From: Candidatus Palauibacter scopulicola
Lineage (GTDB): Bacteria; Gemmatimonadota; Gemmatimonadetes; Palauibacterales; Palauibacteraceae
Direction of reading: 5' to 3'
NCBI RefSeq assembly: GCF_947581915.1
Contig: NZ_CANPWG010000065.1
Coordinates: forward strand, 97,181-161,180
DNA length: 64,000 nt
Under the pieces are notes generated by a model that searched no databases, was not told the origin of the DNA, and saw nothing but the letters and a program-made list of their open reading frames with translations. Position 1 is the stretch's first letter; each line of letters starts with the position of its first letter. A program made the translations under genes and the position numbers. Shown piece by piece: positions 16,345-26,512 of this stretch.

Positions 16345-18431
16345 CACACCGAATCGAAACTGAATTCCACGGACGGCCCCTGATCCTGGAGACGGGCAAA
16401 ATGGCCCGGCAGGCCGATGGCGCCGTCTATGTGCAGTACGGGGAGACCGCAGTGCTCGTTACCGCCACGGCGGACCGCAAGCCCACGCACCTCCCCTTCT
16501 TCCCCCTTACGGTCGAGTACCGTGAGAAGACCTACGCCGCCGGCAAGTTTCCCGGCGGGTTCATCAAGCGGGAGACGCGGCCCGGCGAGAAGGAGACGAT
16601 CTCGGCGCGGCAGATCGACCGGCCCCTCCGGCCGCTCTTCCCCGCGGACTACCGGAACGACACCCAGGTCGTCTGTTTCATCATCTCCGCGGACCAGGAG
16701 AACGACGCCGACGTCATCGGCATGCTCGGGGCCTCGACGGCCCTCCTCCTGTCGCCGATCCCGTGGGGCGGTCCCATCGCCGGCGTGCGGGTCGCCCGCC
16801 GGGAGGGCGAGTGGCTCGTCAACCCGACCTTCGAGGACCTCGAGATGTGCGACCTGGAGATCGTCGTCGCCGGCTCCGAGGACTCGATCGTGATGGTCGA
16901 GGGTGCGTGTCTGGAAGCCACCGAAGACGAGTTCCTCGAGGCGATGCGCGTCGGACAGGAGGCGATCGTCGAACTCATCGGGCTGCAGCGGGAACTGGTC
17001 CGGATGGCGGGAGCCGCGGAGACGTTCGAGTACGAGTCCGTCGGACCCGACCCGGAGGTCGTGGCGAAGGTCACCGACCAGGCGGCCGGGCGCGTGGGAG
17101 ATGCGCTGCGGATCGCGGACAAGGAGGAGCGCGGACGCGCCCTGTCCGCCCTCCGCGAAGAGGTGACGGCGCGACTCGAAGCGGAGCACCCCGACTGCGG
17201 CGGCGACGTGGGCGCCGCTCTGCGAAAGCTGGAGAAGGAGACGATGCGCCGGCGCATCCTCGAAGACGGAGAGCGGATCGACGGCCGCGGCATGAACGAC
17301 GTCCGCGACATCACGTGCGAGGTCGGCCTCCTGCCGCGAACGCACGGTTCGGCGCTGTTCACGCGGGGGCAGACGCAGGCGCTCGCCGTGACCACGCTCG
17401 GGACGGTGCGGGACGAACAGCGCATCGACTCCGTGGACGTGCGCGAAGAGACTTCGAAGTCCTTCATGCTCCACTACAACTTCCCCGGCTTCTCCACGGG
17501 CGAAGTGCGGATGTTCCGCGGTACGAGCCGCCGCGAGACGGGGCACGGAATGCTGGCCGAGCGGGCGCTTCAGGCGCTCCTCCCGGCGTACGATGATTTT
17601 CCGTACACGGTCCGCGTCGTCTCCGACATCCTGGAATCGAACGGGTCGAGTTCGATGGCTTCCGTCTGCGGCGGATCGCTCTCCCTCATGGATGCCGGGG
17701 TGCCGATGCGGGCCCCGTGCGCGGGGATCGCGATGGGGCTCATCAAGGAGGGCGACCAGGTCGAGATCCTCACCGACATCCTCGGCGTGGAGGACGCCCT
17801 CGGCGACATGGACTTCAAGGTCGCCGGGACGGAACGCGGGATCACGGCCGTCCAGATGGACATCAAGGCCGACGGACTCTCCGTCGACACGCTGCGGGAG
17901 GCCCTGGCGCGGGCGCGCGACGCCCGGCTGCGGATCCTCGCGTCGATGAACGAGACGCTCGAAGCGGCCCGCGAGGAGATGTCGCCGCACGCGCCGCGGA
18001 TCGTCACGCTGCAGATCAACCCCCAGAAGATCGGCGAGGTCATCGGGCCGAAGGGCAAGACGATCCGGATGATCCAGGAGGAGACGGGCACCGAGGTCAA
18101 CATCGACGACTCGGGCACCGTCACCATCGCGGCGCCCTCGGGCGCGGGGGCGCAGCATGCGCGCGAGATGGTGGAAGGTATCGTTCAGGAGCCGGAGGTC
18201 GGGCGGATCTACCGCGGCGTCGTGAAGAACACGACGGACTTCGGTGCCTTCGTCGAGATCATCCCCGGGGTCGAGGGCCTGTGCCACATCTCGGAGCTCG
18301 AGGAAGGCCGCACCGCCAAGACGGAGGATGTGGTGAGCCCGGGGGACGAGGTGAAGGTGAAGCTGCTCGCCGTGGATGACCGCGGCCGTCTCAAGCTCTC
18401 GCGGCGGGCGGCCCTCGCCCCGGCCGAGTAG
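16341..18431 (+). CDS. pnp: Polyribonucleotide nucleotidyltransferase (PNPase)
   Basis: Trimeric 3'-5' phosphorolytic exoribonuclease of the RNA degradosome. The 696 residues contain two RNase PH domains (about 10-145 and 315-540; [12 protein letters not shown] and [13 protein letters not shown] in the second), a helical linker, a KH domain (about 555-610, [15 protein letters not shown]) and an S1 domain (about 620-690, [20 protein letters not shown]). ATG start at 16341 behind a long purine stretch. A hairpin with one bulge (16289-16311) and the direct repeats lie in the leader, where pnp is often autoregulated. Confidence 0.97.
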   Translation: MTHRIETEFHGRPLILETGKMARQADGAVYVQYGETAVLVTATADRKPTHLPFFPLTVEYREKTYAAGKFPGGFIKRETRPGEKETISARQIDRPLRPLFPADYRNDTQVVCFIISADQENDADVIGMLGASTALLLSPIPWGGPIAGVRVARREGEWLVNPTFEDLEMCDLEIVVAGSEDSIVMVEGACLEATEDEFLEAMRVGQEAIVELIGLQRELVRMAGAAETFEYESVGPDPEVVAKVTDQAAGRVGDALRIADKEERGRALSALREEVTARLEAEHPDCGGDVGAALRKLEKETMRRRILEDGERIDGRGMNDVRDITCEVGLLPRTHGSALFTRGQTQALAVTTLGTVRDEQRIDSVDVREETSKSFMLHYNFPGFSTGEVRMFRGTSRRETGHGMLAERALQALLPAYDDFPYTVRVVSDILESNGSSSMASVCGGSLSLMDAGVPMRAPCAGIAMGLIKEGDQVEILTDILGVEDALGDMDFKVAGTERGITAVQMDIKADGLSVDTLREALARARDARLRILASMNETLEAAREEMSPHAPRIVTLQINPQKIGEVIGPKGKTIRMIQEETGTEVNIDDSGTVTIAAPSGAGAQHAREMVEGIVQEPEVGRIYRGVVKNTTDFGAFVEIIPGVEGLCHISELEEGRTAKTEDVVSPGDEVKVKLLAVDDRGRLKLSRRAALAPAE

Positions 18432-18490
18432 GCCTGACCGCGTTGCGTCCCGGCCCGCCTGCGCGCGGGCCGGCCCGGGACCTGCGGCCG

Positions 18491-19744
18491 ATGGCTGGCC
18501 GGCTCGACCGGGAGGTGGTCCGAACCTGCCTCCCGGATGGCCCCATCGTGCTCAGCGAGCGCATGGATTCCGTGCGCTCCGTCGCCATCGGCCTCTGGGT
18601 GCGGCAGGGTCGCGTTCATGAGGATGCCGAGCACGGCGGCGCATCCCATCTGCTCGAGCACATGGTCTTCAAGGGGACGCACCGGCGCTCCGCCCGCGAT
18701 CTCGCCTGGGAGGTGGAGCGGCTCGGCGGCGCGCTGGACGCGTATACCACCCACGAATTCACCGCCTTCCAGGCGCGGATACCGGCGGGGGCGCTCGGCG
18801 TCGCGCTCGACGTGCTGTGTGACCTCGCCTTCTTTCCGCGGCTCTCCGGACGGGACCTCGACGTGGAACGCGAGGTGGTGCTGGAAGAGATCGCGGCCGC
18901 GGCGGAGGTCCCGGAGGACATCGTCTTCGAGGAGCACGCGCGCGCTCTCTACGGTGGGCATCCGTACGGCGAACCGATCCTCGGCACCCGCGCGTCGGTG
19001 CGGGCGCTTTCCGTGTCCGCGCTGGCGGAAGTGCACGATCGCGCGTACCGGCCGGGGAACGTGGTCGTGGCGGCGGCGGGAGCGGTGGAGCACGACGATC
19101 TCGTGGAGGGGCTGGCGCGGTGGCTCCCTCGCCGGGCCGCCAGCCCCGCGCCCGTGGACCCGCCGGCGCCGACCGGCGAGCCGGGCTTCCGGTGTCTGCG
19201 ACGCGAGGGCGGCCGGCAGACGCACATCGTGACGGGAGGACTCTCCGTTCCGTACCGCGATCCCCTTCGCTACGCGATCCACGTCACGGCGACGGCCCTC
19301 GGGGGCGGAATGAGTTCGCGACTCTTCCAGAGAATCCGCGAAACGCGCGGGCTCGCCTACGCCGTGTACAGCTTCCACGGGTTTCATGCGCAGGCGGGCC
19401 ATGTCGGCGCCTACGTCGGGACCCGGCCCGAAACGGCGGCGGAGGCCCGCGAGGCGGTGGAGGGGGAACTCGCCCTTCTGGCGCGGGAGGGATTGACGCG
19501 CCAGGAACTGGACGACACCCGCAGCCAACTGAAGGGGCAGTTCCTGATCTCGCTCGAATCGCCTGCGAGTCGCATGAACCGGCTGGCCGGCATCGCCCTG
19601 TACGGCCACGAGTACCGCACTCTGGACGAGGTGGCGGCGAGAATCGACGCGGTCGGCCGTGCCCAGTGTCTCGAAGCCGCCGCATACTTCGCACCCGAAC
19701 GGCTCGCGACCCTCGAGCTGGCCCCCCGGGAGGGAACCCAATGA
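18491..19744 (+). CDS. M16 family zinc metallopeptidase
   Basis: Insulinase/processing-peptidase-like protease of 417 residues. The zinc motif HLLEH (53-57) is followed by the downstream glutamate in [11 protein letters not shown], so this is a catalytic-type subunit. The C-terminal half has the second M16 domain ([25 protein letters not shown]). I chose ATG 18491 because it begins at the first conserved strand ([18 protein letters not shown]); TTG 18443 is in frame and would add 16 Pro/Gly/Arg-rich residues. Pnp followed by M16 is a widespread gene order. Stop overlaps ald as ATGA. Confidence 0.88.
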   Translation: MAGRLDREVVRTCLPDGPIVLSERMDSVRSVAIGLWVRQGRVHEDAEHGGASHLLEHMVFKGTHRRSARDLAWEVERLGGALDAYTTHEFTAFQARIPAGALGVALDVLCDLAFFPRLSGRDLDVEREVVLEEIAAAAEVPEDIVFEEHARALYGGHPYGEPILGTRASVRALSVSALAEVHDRAYRPGNVVVAAAGAVEHDDLVEGLARWLPRRAASPAPVDPPAPTGEPGFRCLRREGGRQTHIVTGGLSVPYRDPLRYAIHVTATALGGGMSSRLFQRIRETRGLAYAVYSFHGFHAQAGHVGAYVGTRPETAAEAREAVEGELALLAREGLTRQELDDTRSQLKGQFLISLESPASRMNRLAGIALYGHEYRTLDEVAARIDAVGRAQCLEAAAYFAPERLATLELAPREGTQ

Positions 19745-20856
19745 TCGTTGGCGTACCGAAGGAGATAAAGGCGGACGAAAGTCGTGTGGCCCTGGTTCCG
19801 GCCGGCGCGACCGCGCTCGTTGCGGCCGGACACACCGTGTGCGTCGAACGCGACGCGGGACTGCGCAGCGGCTTTCCCGATGACATGTACGTCGCCGCGG
19901 GAGCCGAGGTGCTGGATTCGGTGGATCGGGTATGGGGGCGGGCCGAACTCATCGTCAAGGTGAAGGAGCCCATCGAATCCGAATACGCCCGGATGCGGCC
20001 CGACCAGGTCATCTTCACGTACTTCCACTTCGCGGCCGACGAACGCCTCACGCACCACACGCTGGAGAGCGGCAGCGTCGCGATCGCCTACGAAACGGTC
20101 CAGCTTCCGACGGGGGAACTCCCCCTCCTCACACCGATGTCCGAGGTGGCCGGGCGAATGGCGATCCAGCAGGCGGCCAAGAACCTGGAGCGCGTCGCGG
20201 GCGGGTACGGGATCCTGCTGGGTGGCGTGCCGGGGGTGCTCCCGGCCGAGGTCGTCATCCTCGGCGGCGGCGTCGTCGGCGCGAACGCGGCGACGATCGC
20301 GGCGGGTTTCGGCGCCCATGTGACGGTTCTCGACGTCAACCTCCCGCGTCTCCGGTATCTCGCGGAGGTCATGCCCGCCAACGTCGATACGCTCTACTCG
20401 AACCGCCACTCGATCCTCGAGCAGATCGAACGGGCGGACGTCGTGATCGGCGCCGTGCTCGTCCCCGGCGGGAAGGCGCCGAAGCTCGTGCGGCACGACG
20501 ATCTGCGGCGGATGAAGGACGGTTCCGTGATCGTCGACGTGGCCGTGGACCAGGGCGGCTGCGTGGAGTCCGCGCGCCCGACCACGCACAACGACCCCAC
20601 CTACACCGTCCACGGGGTCATCCACTACTGCGTGGCGAACATGCCGGGGGCCGTACCGAGGACTTCCACGCTGGCCCTGACGAACGCGACGTTCCCCTAC
20701 GTCCTGCACCTGGCGAACCGAGGGTGGAAGGTTGCGTGCGACGAGGATCCGGATCTCGCCCTGGGGGTCAACATCGCGGGAGGACGGGTCACGTACGAGG
20801 CCGTCGCGCATGCGTTCGATCTCGAATACACACCCCTGGAGTCGCTCTCCGCGTGA
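19741..20856 (+). CDS. ald: Alanine dehydrogenase
   Basis: NAD-dependent oxidative deamination of L-alanine to pyruvate, reversible. The 371 residues match the family from the first residue ([22 protein letters not shown]), with substrate residues in [13 protein letters not shown] and YFHFAAD. The Rossmann motif is [14 protein letters not shown] (about 170-183), and [12 protein letters not shown] and [16 protein letters not shown] follow. ATG start overlaps the M16 stop by 4 bp. Confidence 0.95.
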   Translation: MIVGVPKEIKADESRVALVPAGATALVAAGHTVCVERDAGLRSGFPDDMYVAAGAEVLDSVDRVWGRAELIVKVKEPIESEYARMRPDQVIFTYFHFAADERLTHHTLESGSVAIAYETVQLPTGELPLLTPMSEVAGRMAIQQAAKNLERVAGGYGILLGGVPGVLPAEVVILGGGVVGANAATIAAGFGAHVTVLDVNLPRLRYLAEVMPANVDTLYSNRHSILEQIERADVVIGAVLVPGGKAPKLVRHDDLRRMKDGSVIVDVAVDQGGCVESARPTTHNDPTYTVHGVIHYCVANMPGAVPRTSTLALTNATFPYVLHLANRGWKVACDEDPDLALGVNIAGGRVTYEAVAHAFDLEYTPLESLSA

Positions 20857-20932
20857 GTCCGGGCGGCCGGGAGCGGGCAGTCCCGCGAGGCGACTTTCCT
20901 GCGTCCGAAAGTACGTTTACATTTCCGCGTCC

Positions 20933-20962
20933 TTCACCCGGATTGACAGTTTCCGGTACGAT
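20933..20962 (+). promoter_or_regulatory. Possible promoter of the mreBCD cluster
   Basis: The 182-bp gap between ald and mreB is more AT-rich in its middle. TTCACC (20933-20938), an 18-bp spacer and TACGAT (20957-20962) form the best pair, each four of six to consensus. A perfect TTGACA at 20943-20948 has no usable -10 behind it. Confidence 0.35.
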
Positions 20963-21038
20963 TCGCCGCCCTGGAGGTGTCCCGCCCGTGTCCTTCAGCC
21001 CACCGATCCCGCGCCGGCCCGGAAGGGCGGCCTGCTAG

Positions 21039-22073
21039 ATGGGGAAGTGGTCGCTACGGGGTAACTTCCTGCCGATCAGCAAGATCGGAGTGGACCTGGG
21101 GACCGCGAACACCCTCGTACACGTTGAAGGCGAGGGCATCGTCCTCAACGAACCGTCCGTCGTCGCGGTCCGAAAGGAAACCGGCCGCATCGAAGGGATC
21201 GGGCTCGCCGCCAAGCGCATGCTCGGCCGCACGCCGAGCGGGATCGAAGCGGTTCGGCCTTTGAAGGACGGGGTGATCGCCGACGTGGACATCACCGAGA
21301 TGATGATCCGCTACTTCCTCAAGGAAGTGATGACCACGCGGCTCTTCAAGATCCGGCCTCTCGTCGTGGTCGGCGTACCGTCCGGCATCACGGAACTCGA
21401 GCGCCGCGCCGTCCGGTCCAGCGCGCACGCCGCCGGCGCCAAGGAAGTCTACATGGTGGCGGAACCGATGGCGGCGGCCGTCGGCGTGGGGCTTCCGGTG
21501 GAGACGCCGGCGGGCAACATGATCATCGATGTCGGGGGCGGGACGAGCGAGATCGCGGTGATCGCGCTTTCCGGATCGGTCGCGGACACGTCGATCCGGG
21601 TCGGTGGCGACGAGCTGGACTCCACGATCGTCTCTTTCCTCCGCAAGAACTACAACCTCCTCATCGGCGAGCCGACGGCGGAAGCCGTCAAGATCCAGAT
21701 CGGATCGGCGTATCCCACGGACGACGACAAGGAGATGCTCGTCAAGGGCCGGGACCTCGTCTCCGGCATTCCGAAGACCGTGCGGGTCCATTCGGCCGAG
21801 GTCCGGGAGTGTCTGCAGGAGCCGATCCGGCAGATCGTCGCCGCGGTGCGGAGGGCGCTCGAGATCACGCCGCCGGAACTCGCCTCCGATATCGTGGACC
21901 GGGGTGTGGTCATGACGGGGGGTGGAGCCCTCGTGCGAGGGCTGGATACGTTGCTGGGCGAAGAAACGGGGCTCCCGATCCATGTCGATGCGGAACCGCT
22001 GACCTGCGTCGTTCGGGGCTGCGGGAAGATCCTCGAGGAATTCGGACGGTATCGTGGAGTTCTCACGAGTTGA
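21039..22073 (+). CDS. mreB: Rod shape-determining protein MreB
   Basis: Bacterial actin that organises lateral-wall synthesis under the inner membrane. The 344 residues show the phosphate-1 loop (IGVDLGTANTLVHVEGEGIVLNEPSVVA), connect loops (VGVPSGITELERRAV) and the nucleotide site (MIIDVGGGTSEIAVIAL; TGGGALVRGLD). ATG start. First gene of mreB-mreC-mreD-mrdA-rodA, the complete elongasome core. Confidence 0.97.
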   Translation: MGKWSLRGNFLPISKIGVDLGTANTLVHVEGEGIVLNEPSVVAVRKETGRIEGIGLAAKRMLGRTPSGIEAVRPLKDGVIADVDITEMMIRYFLKEVMTTRLFKIRPLVVVGVPSGITELERRAVRSSAHAAGAKEVYMVAEPMAAAVGVGLPVETPAGNMIIDVGGGTSEIAVIALSGSVADTSIRVGGDELDSTIVSFLRKNYNLLIGEPTAEAVKIQIGSAYPTDDDKEMLVKGRDLVSGIPKTVRVHSAEVRECLQEPIRQIVAAVRRALEITPPELASDIVDRGVVMTGGGALVRGLDTLLGEETGLPIHVDAEPLTCVVRGCGKILEEFGRYRGVLTS

Positions 22074-22100
22074 CGCCGCCCCCCTGCTGAATCGCCGCCC

Positions 22101-22994
22101 GTGAGCTATCAGGGCGTCCGGCCGCCGGGTCGCGGGCCGCTCGATGTCGTCGTCTTCTCCCTCGCCCTCATCTTCAGCGGCATCGCCGCGGGCCTTTCCA
22201 GCGCACACCAGAGCCAGGTGGAGTCCGCGGTCCGCGCGACCGCGCTCTACCCGTTCCTGCTGCTCCATCGCCTCGGCGCGGAGCGGGGCCAGATCGAGAG
22301 TCGCGTCGAGGGCCTGCTTGCGGAACGGGATTCCCTCACGGAACTCCTGCTGCGCTACAGGGACCGGACCGCGCCGGTCGAGGACGCGTCGTCCGCCCGG
22401 GATCTTGGCGGGCTCCCGGCCGGATCGGTCGCGCCGGCGGTCGTCTACCCGGGACGCCCTCACGTCGGCAATCCGGACCTGTTCGTGTTGTCGGGACCCG
22501 ATTTTCGGGGTCGTGAGTTTCCCGTCGGCGTCTTCACCGGCATCGGCCTGGTCGGGGTCGTGAGAGCCCCGCACGGACGGGGGGGACGCGGCGAATTCTG
22601 GAGCCATCCCGACTTTCGGGTCAGCGTTCTGGCCGAGGGGGAAGGGGTGTCGGGCTTCGTGCGGCCGCTGCGCGCCGACGGAGGGCAACCGGTGCTCCTC
22701 CTGGAGGGTGCGCCCTTCCAGGCGGACATACCCGTCGGGACTCTGCTGGTCACGACGGGTATCGCCGGCGTTTATCCGCCGGGGGTGCCGGTGGGGCGCA
22801 TCCGCGAACCCGACGAGCCGGAGGCGGGCTGGATGAAGCGCTATGTCGTCGAGCCATCCGTGCGTCCGGAAGAGGTCCGCGACGTGTTCGTGTGGAATCG
22901 ACCGGCGTTACCGGCAAGCGTCGAGGCGGACACGGCGTCCGCTCCGGTGGAACCCGAGCCTGCGCCGGCGGACACGGCCCCGGCCCCTCGGTGA
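22101..22994 (+). CDS. mreC: Rod shape-determining protein MreC
   Basis: Bitopic elongasome protein that activates PBP2. The 297 residues have one N-terminal membrane segment (about 15-34, DVVVFSLALIFSGIAAGLS), a coiled-coil part (about 60-90) and periplasmic beta domains (about 110-270; VGNPDLFVLSGPDF, PVGTLLVTTGIAGVYPPGVPVGRI). The tail is Pro/Ala-rich. GTG start; stop overlaps mreD as GTGA. Confidence 0.93.
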   Translation: MSYQGVRPPGRGPLDVVVFSLALIFSGIAAGLSSAHQSQVESAVRATALYPFLLLHRLGAERGQIESRVEGLLAERDSLTELLLRYRDRTAPVEDASSARDLGGLPAGSVAPAVVYPGRPHVGNPDLFVLSGPDFRGREFPVGVFTGIGLVGVVRAPHGRGGRGEFWSHPDFRVSVLAEGEGVSGFVRPLRADGGQPVLLLEGAPFQADIPVGTLLVTTGIAGVYPPGVPVGRIREPDEPEAGWMKRYVVEPSVRPEEVRDVFVWNRPALPASVEADTASAPVEPEPAPADTAPAPR

Positions 22995-23452
22995 GTCCGG
23001 CGGGGAAGTGGTTCGTCGCCGGACTCCTGCTGGTCCTGCACTTCACCCTGCACCCGCTGTGGAGCCGATGGCCGATCGCGCCCGACCTGGTGGCCGGCGG
23101 GCTGATTCTGAGTTCGCTCCAGCTCCGCTGGGGGCGGGCCGCCGGCTTCGGGTGCGTGATCGGCCTCATGGAAGCATCGATCTCACTGGGACCGATGGGC
23201 CTCACGATGTTACTCTTTTCGCTGACGGGGGCGCTCGTCGGCTGGGTGCGGGGCCTGATCTATTCGGATTCGGATTACGCGACGCCGGTTTTCGTCTTCT
23301 TCGGGACGTGGTTGCTGCGGTTTGCGGTCACCGTCTTCGTCGGCGGAGATTCGTCGGCGGGCGTCCTGCTCGTCCACGGCGCCGGATCGGCCGCGCTGAC
23401 CACGGCGGTCTGCTGGGCCGCGGCGAAACTGGTGTCGGCCGTCACGAGGTGA
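22991..23452 (+). CDS. mreD: Rod shape-determining protein MreD
   Basis: Integral membrane partner of MreC. The 153 residues are largely hydrophobic with about four to five membrane segments (WFVAGLLLVLHFTLHPLW; ...LTMLLFSLTGALVGWVRGLI; TPVFVFFGTWLLRFAVTVFV; AALTTAVCWAAAKLV). GTG start overlaps the mreC stop. Family assignment rests on size, topology and position. Confidence 0.85.
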   Translation: MSPAGKWFVAGLLLVLHFTLHPLWSRWPIAPDLVAGGLILSSLQLRWGRAAGFGCVIGLMEASISLGPMGLTMLLFSLTGALVGWVRGLIYSDSDYATPVFVFFGTWLLRFAVTVFVGGDSSAGVLLVHGAGSAALTTAVCWAAAKLVSAVTR

Positions 23453-23462
23453 AGGGGAGGAT

Positions 23463-25301
23463 GTGAAGGGCGACAACGAACACCGCGCGATCCGGAAACA
23501 GCGAGGCCGCTGGGCGGCGGGCGCGATCTTCTTCTGCCTCTCGATCGTCGCCGCCGGGTTCATCAATCTGCAGATCTTCAGCACCGAGTTGTACACGCTC
23601 CTGTCGAGCGAGAACCGGCTGCGGACCATCACCGTACCGGCCCCGCGCGGGACCATCTACGACCGGTATGGACGGGCCATTGCCGACAACGTGCCGGGAT
23701 ACGACGTGTCGATGCTGCCCGGGCCCCGCGACTCCATCGCGGTCGGACTCGATCGCCTCGCTGAGCGGCTGGACCTGTCGCCCGAGCGGCGCGCCGCGCT
23801 GCTGTCGCGCAACCGGGAACGTCCGGGCGAGGCTCTGGTCGTGCGCGAGAACGCGAACTTCGAGCAGGTCGCGTTCATCGAGGAACGTCGGCCCCGGTTC
23901 CGGCGCGTCGTCGTGGATCAGAGGCCGCGCCGACGTTACCCGGCAGGGCCCGCTGTCGCGCACATGATCGGATACGTCGGGAAAATCAGCCCGGAGGAAC
24001 TGGCTCGGTCCGAATATGCGGGCTACGAATCCGGCCAGTCGATCGGGAAGACGGGGCTGGAGCAGCAGTACGAGCACCGGCTGGCGGGGCGGAACGGGAT
24101 CCGTTACACGGAAGTGAACGCCCTGGGTACGGTCGTGCGGGACCTGGGGGTCGCCCAGGCGCAGGCTCCGGTGCCCGGAGAGGACCTGCATCTCGGCATC
24201 GATCTCGACCTGCAGGTGTACGCGGCTTCGGTGTTTCCGGAAGGGATGCGGGGCGGCGTCGTGGCGCTGGATCCGGTGACCGGCGAGGTGCTCCTGCTCT
24301 ACAGCCACCCCACGTTCGACCCCAACGCATTCATCGGCGGCATCCCCCTGGATCTGTGGAATTCCCTTCGCGAACACCCGGACCAGCCCATGCTGGACCG
24401 GGTTTCCAACGCTTCCTACCCGCCGGGATCCACGTGGAAGCTCGTCATGTCCTCCATCGGGATGAAGACGGCGGACCTCGCGATCGATACGTACCACCCG
24501 TCCGCGTGCACCGGCGGACTCAACTACCACACCCGCCGCTTCCGCTGCTGGCTGACGAGCGGACACGGCCGCCTGAACCTCTCCGAAGCGATCAAGCACT
24601 CGTGCAACGTCTGGTTCTACCAGGCCGGGCAGCGGATCGGTCTCGACCCGCTCCTCGCGGGGGTCGGGGAGTTCGGCTTCGGACGCGCGACCGGGATCGA
24701 CCTCCCGAACGAGAGGCCGGGCCTCTTCCCCGACTCCCGACGGTGGTACGACGAGCGGTTCGGGCCCGGCGGGTGGACCGAAGCCGTCGTGTGGAATCTC
24801 GCGATCGGGCAGGGCGAAAACGCGCAGACGCTGCTGTCGATGGCCCAGTTCTACGCGGCGCTGGCGACGGGGATGGCACCCGTAAAACCTCACCTCGTGC
24901 GGGATGAGATGCTCGCGCAGCAGCGCGTTGACTGGACGTTCGATCTCCCCGACGTCCAGCGGCGGCAACTCGTCGACGCGCTGGCGCGCGTCGTGAACGA
25001 ACCCGGGGGCACCGCGTACGGCAGCCGCCTGGCGCGCTGGACTTTGGCCGGCAAGACCGGCACGGCCCAGAACCCGCACGGCGAGCCCCATTCCTGGTTC
25101 GTGGGGTTCGCGCCCGCCTGGGATCCCCGCATCGTGATCGCGGCGATCGTGGAGCACGGGCACCCGGACGGGGCCCCGTCGCTGGCCGTGCCGCTCGCGT
25201 CCGGGATCGTGGACCGCCACCTCGAAACGCTCGGTTTGCCGCCGGAGGACACGCCCGGTGTCCGTCCGAGGGCAGCGCTGACGGCGCCGGCGGGCGGATG
25301 A
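23463..25301 (+). CDS. mrdA: Penicillin-binding protein 2, elongasome transpeptidase
   Basis: Class B PBP that cross-links lateral-wall peptidoglycan with RodA. The 612 residues have one membrane anchor (about 18-36), a pedestal domain (ITVPAPRGTIYDRYGRAIADN onward) and the transpeptidase domain with SxxK as STWK (catalytic Ser323), SCN at 380-382 and KTGTAQ at 531-536. All three active-site motifs are intact. GTG start 10 bp after mreD; stop overlaps rodA as ATGA. Confidence 0.96.
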   Translation: MKGDNEHRAIRKQRGRWAAGAIFFCLSIVAAGFINLQIFSTELYTLLSSENRLRTITVPAPRGTIYDRYGRAIADNVPGYDVSMLPGPRDSIAVGLDRLAERLDLSPERRAALLSRNRERPGEALVVRENANFEQVAFIEERRPRFRRVVVDQRPRRRYPAGPAVAHMIGYVGKISPEELARSEYAGYESGQSIGKTGLEQQYEHRLAGRNGIRYTEVNALGTVVRDLGVAQAQAPVPGEDLHLGIDLDLQVYAASVFPEGMRGGVVALDPVTGEVLLLYSHPTFDPNAFIGGIPLDLWNSLREHPDQPMLDRVSNASYPPGSTWKLVMSSIGMKTADLAIDTYHPSACTGGLNYHTRRFRCWLTSGHGRLNLSEAIKHSCNVWFYQAGQRIGLDPLLAGVGEFGFGRATGIDLPNERPGLFPDSRRWYDERFGPGGWTEAVVWNLAIGQGENAQTLLSMAQFYAALATGMAPVKPHLVRDEMLAQQRVDWTFDLPDVQRRQLVDALARVVNEPGGTAYGSRLARWTLAGKTGTAQNPHGEPHSWFVGFAPAWDPRIVIAAIVEHGHPDGAPSLAVPLASGIVDRHLETLGLPPEDTPGVRPRAALTAPAGG

Positions 25302-26512
25302 TCGACCGCCTGCGCATCCCCGGCGTGGGCGATCCGGTGCTTCTGGCGCTGGTCCTGTTCATGACCGGGCTCGGGATCGCGATGATCTACTCGGCCGGAC
25401 AGGTCGACGTGCAATCGCTGGCCACAGGGATCTGGGTACGACAGCTCTACTGGTTCGGCGTGGCGACCGTCGCGCTCGCCGTGACCTCCCGCTTCTCCCT
25501 GCGTTTCCTCGAATGGCTTGCGCCGTGGGTCTACGGGCTCACGGTGCTCCTCCTCATCCTCGTGTTCTTCATCGGGACGGGCCCGAACGGCAGCTGGCTC
25601 GAACTCGGCCCGGGGCGGCTCCAGCCGGCCGAAGTCTCGAAGCTGGGGACGATCCTCATGCTGGCGCGCGTGATGGGAGGCGCGCAGGGACCGTACGACC
25701 GGCTGCTGGAGTTCTGGAAGCCCGGTGTCATCACCCTCGTCCCGTTCACCCTCGTGCTGCTGCAACCCGACCTTGGGAGCGCCATGATCTTCGGGGCGCT
25801 CTTCCTCGCTGCGCTGTTCTGGAGCGGCGTACCGCTGCCCAAGATCTTCCTGCTCGCGTCGCCGGGCCTCAGCCTCCTGCTCGGCTTCAACTGGATCGCG
25901 TGGGGCCTCGGCTTCCTCATCGTCGCGGCCTGCCTGTACGTGCACCGCCTCTTCATCCTCGAGGCGGTGGGCGTGCTCCTCGCGAACGTCTTCGCGGGCG
26001 CGCTCACGCTCCGCCTGTGGGATTCGCTCGCCGACTATCAGCGGAACCGGCTTCTCGTCTTCCTGGATCCGGAGATCGATCCCCTCGGCGCCGGATGGCA
26101 TCTCATCCAGTCGAAGGTCGCCATCGGCTCCGGCGGACTCCTCGGCGCCGGCTTCGCGAACGGTCCGCAGAAGCGGCTCGCCTTCCTTCCCGAGCAGCAT
26201 ACGGACTTCATATTCTCCGTCGTGGGGGAGGAGTTCGGATTCATCGGCGTGATGCTGTTCCTGGTGCTCTTCGCCTTCCTCCTCTGGCGCGTGCTGCGGG
26301 TGGCATCCTCGATGGACGACCGGTTCGGAAGCCTGATCGCTTTCTGCCTGTTTGCGGTACTCCTGACGCACATCGTGGTGAACCTGGGGATGGCGGTCGG
26401 CATGATGCCCGTGACCGGACTGCCCTTGCCGCTCCTCAGCTACGGGGGGAGCTTCCTGCTCGTTCTCTACGCGGGCTTCGGGATCGTACAGCGCGTGGCG
26501 TGGGAGGCCTGA
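25298..26512 (+). CDS. rodA: Rod shape-determining protein RodA, SEDS glycosyltransferase
   Basis: SEDS-family peptidoglycan polymerase paired with PBP2. The 404 residues form about ten membrane segments. Conserved SEDS blocks are present: NGSWLELGPGRLQPAEVSKL (about 102-122), LQPDLGSAMIF (about 150), EQHTDFIFSVVGEEFGFIG and TGLPLPLLSYGGS near the C-terminus. ATG start overlaps the mrdA stop by 4 bp. Confidence 0.95.
   Translation: MIDRLRIPGVGDPVLLALVLFMTGLGIAMIYSAGQVDVQSLATGIWVRQLYWFGVATVALAVTSRFSLRFLEWLAPWVYGLTVLLLILVFFIGTGPNGSWLELGPGRLQPAEVSKLGTILMLARVMGGAQGPYDRLLEFWKPGVITLVPFTLVLLQPDLGSAMIFGALFLAALFWSGVPLPKIFLLASPGLSLLLGFNWIAWGLGFLIVAACLYVHRLFILEAVGVLLANVFAGALTLRLWDSLADYQRNRLLVFLDPEIDPLGAGWHLIQSKVAIGSGGLLGAGFANGPQKRLAFLPEQHTDFIFSVVGEEFGFIGVMLFLVLFAFLLWRVLRVASSMDDRFGSLIAFCLFAVLLTHIVVNLGMAVGMMPVTGLPLPLLSYGGSFLLVLYAGFGIVQRVAWEA

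Noticed and set aside
20873..20886. GCGGG-CAGT-CCCGC hairpin after ald
   Set aside because: Only five base pairs and no T tract; could arise by chance in this base composition.
20943..20948. Perfect TTGACA upstream of mreB
   Set aside because: No -10-like hexamer at 16-18 bp spacing; TACGAT lies only 8 bp away.
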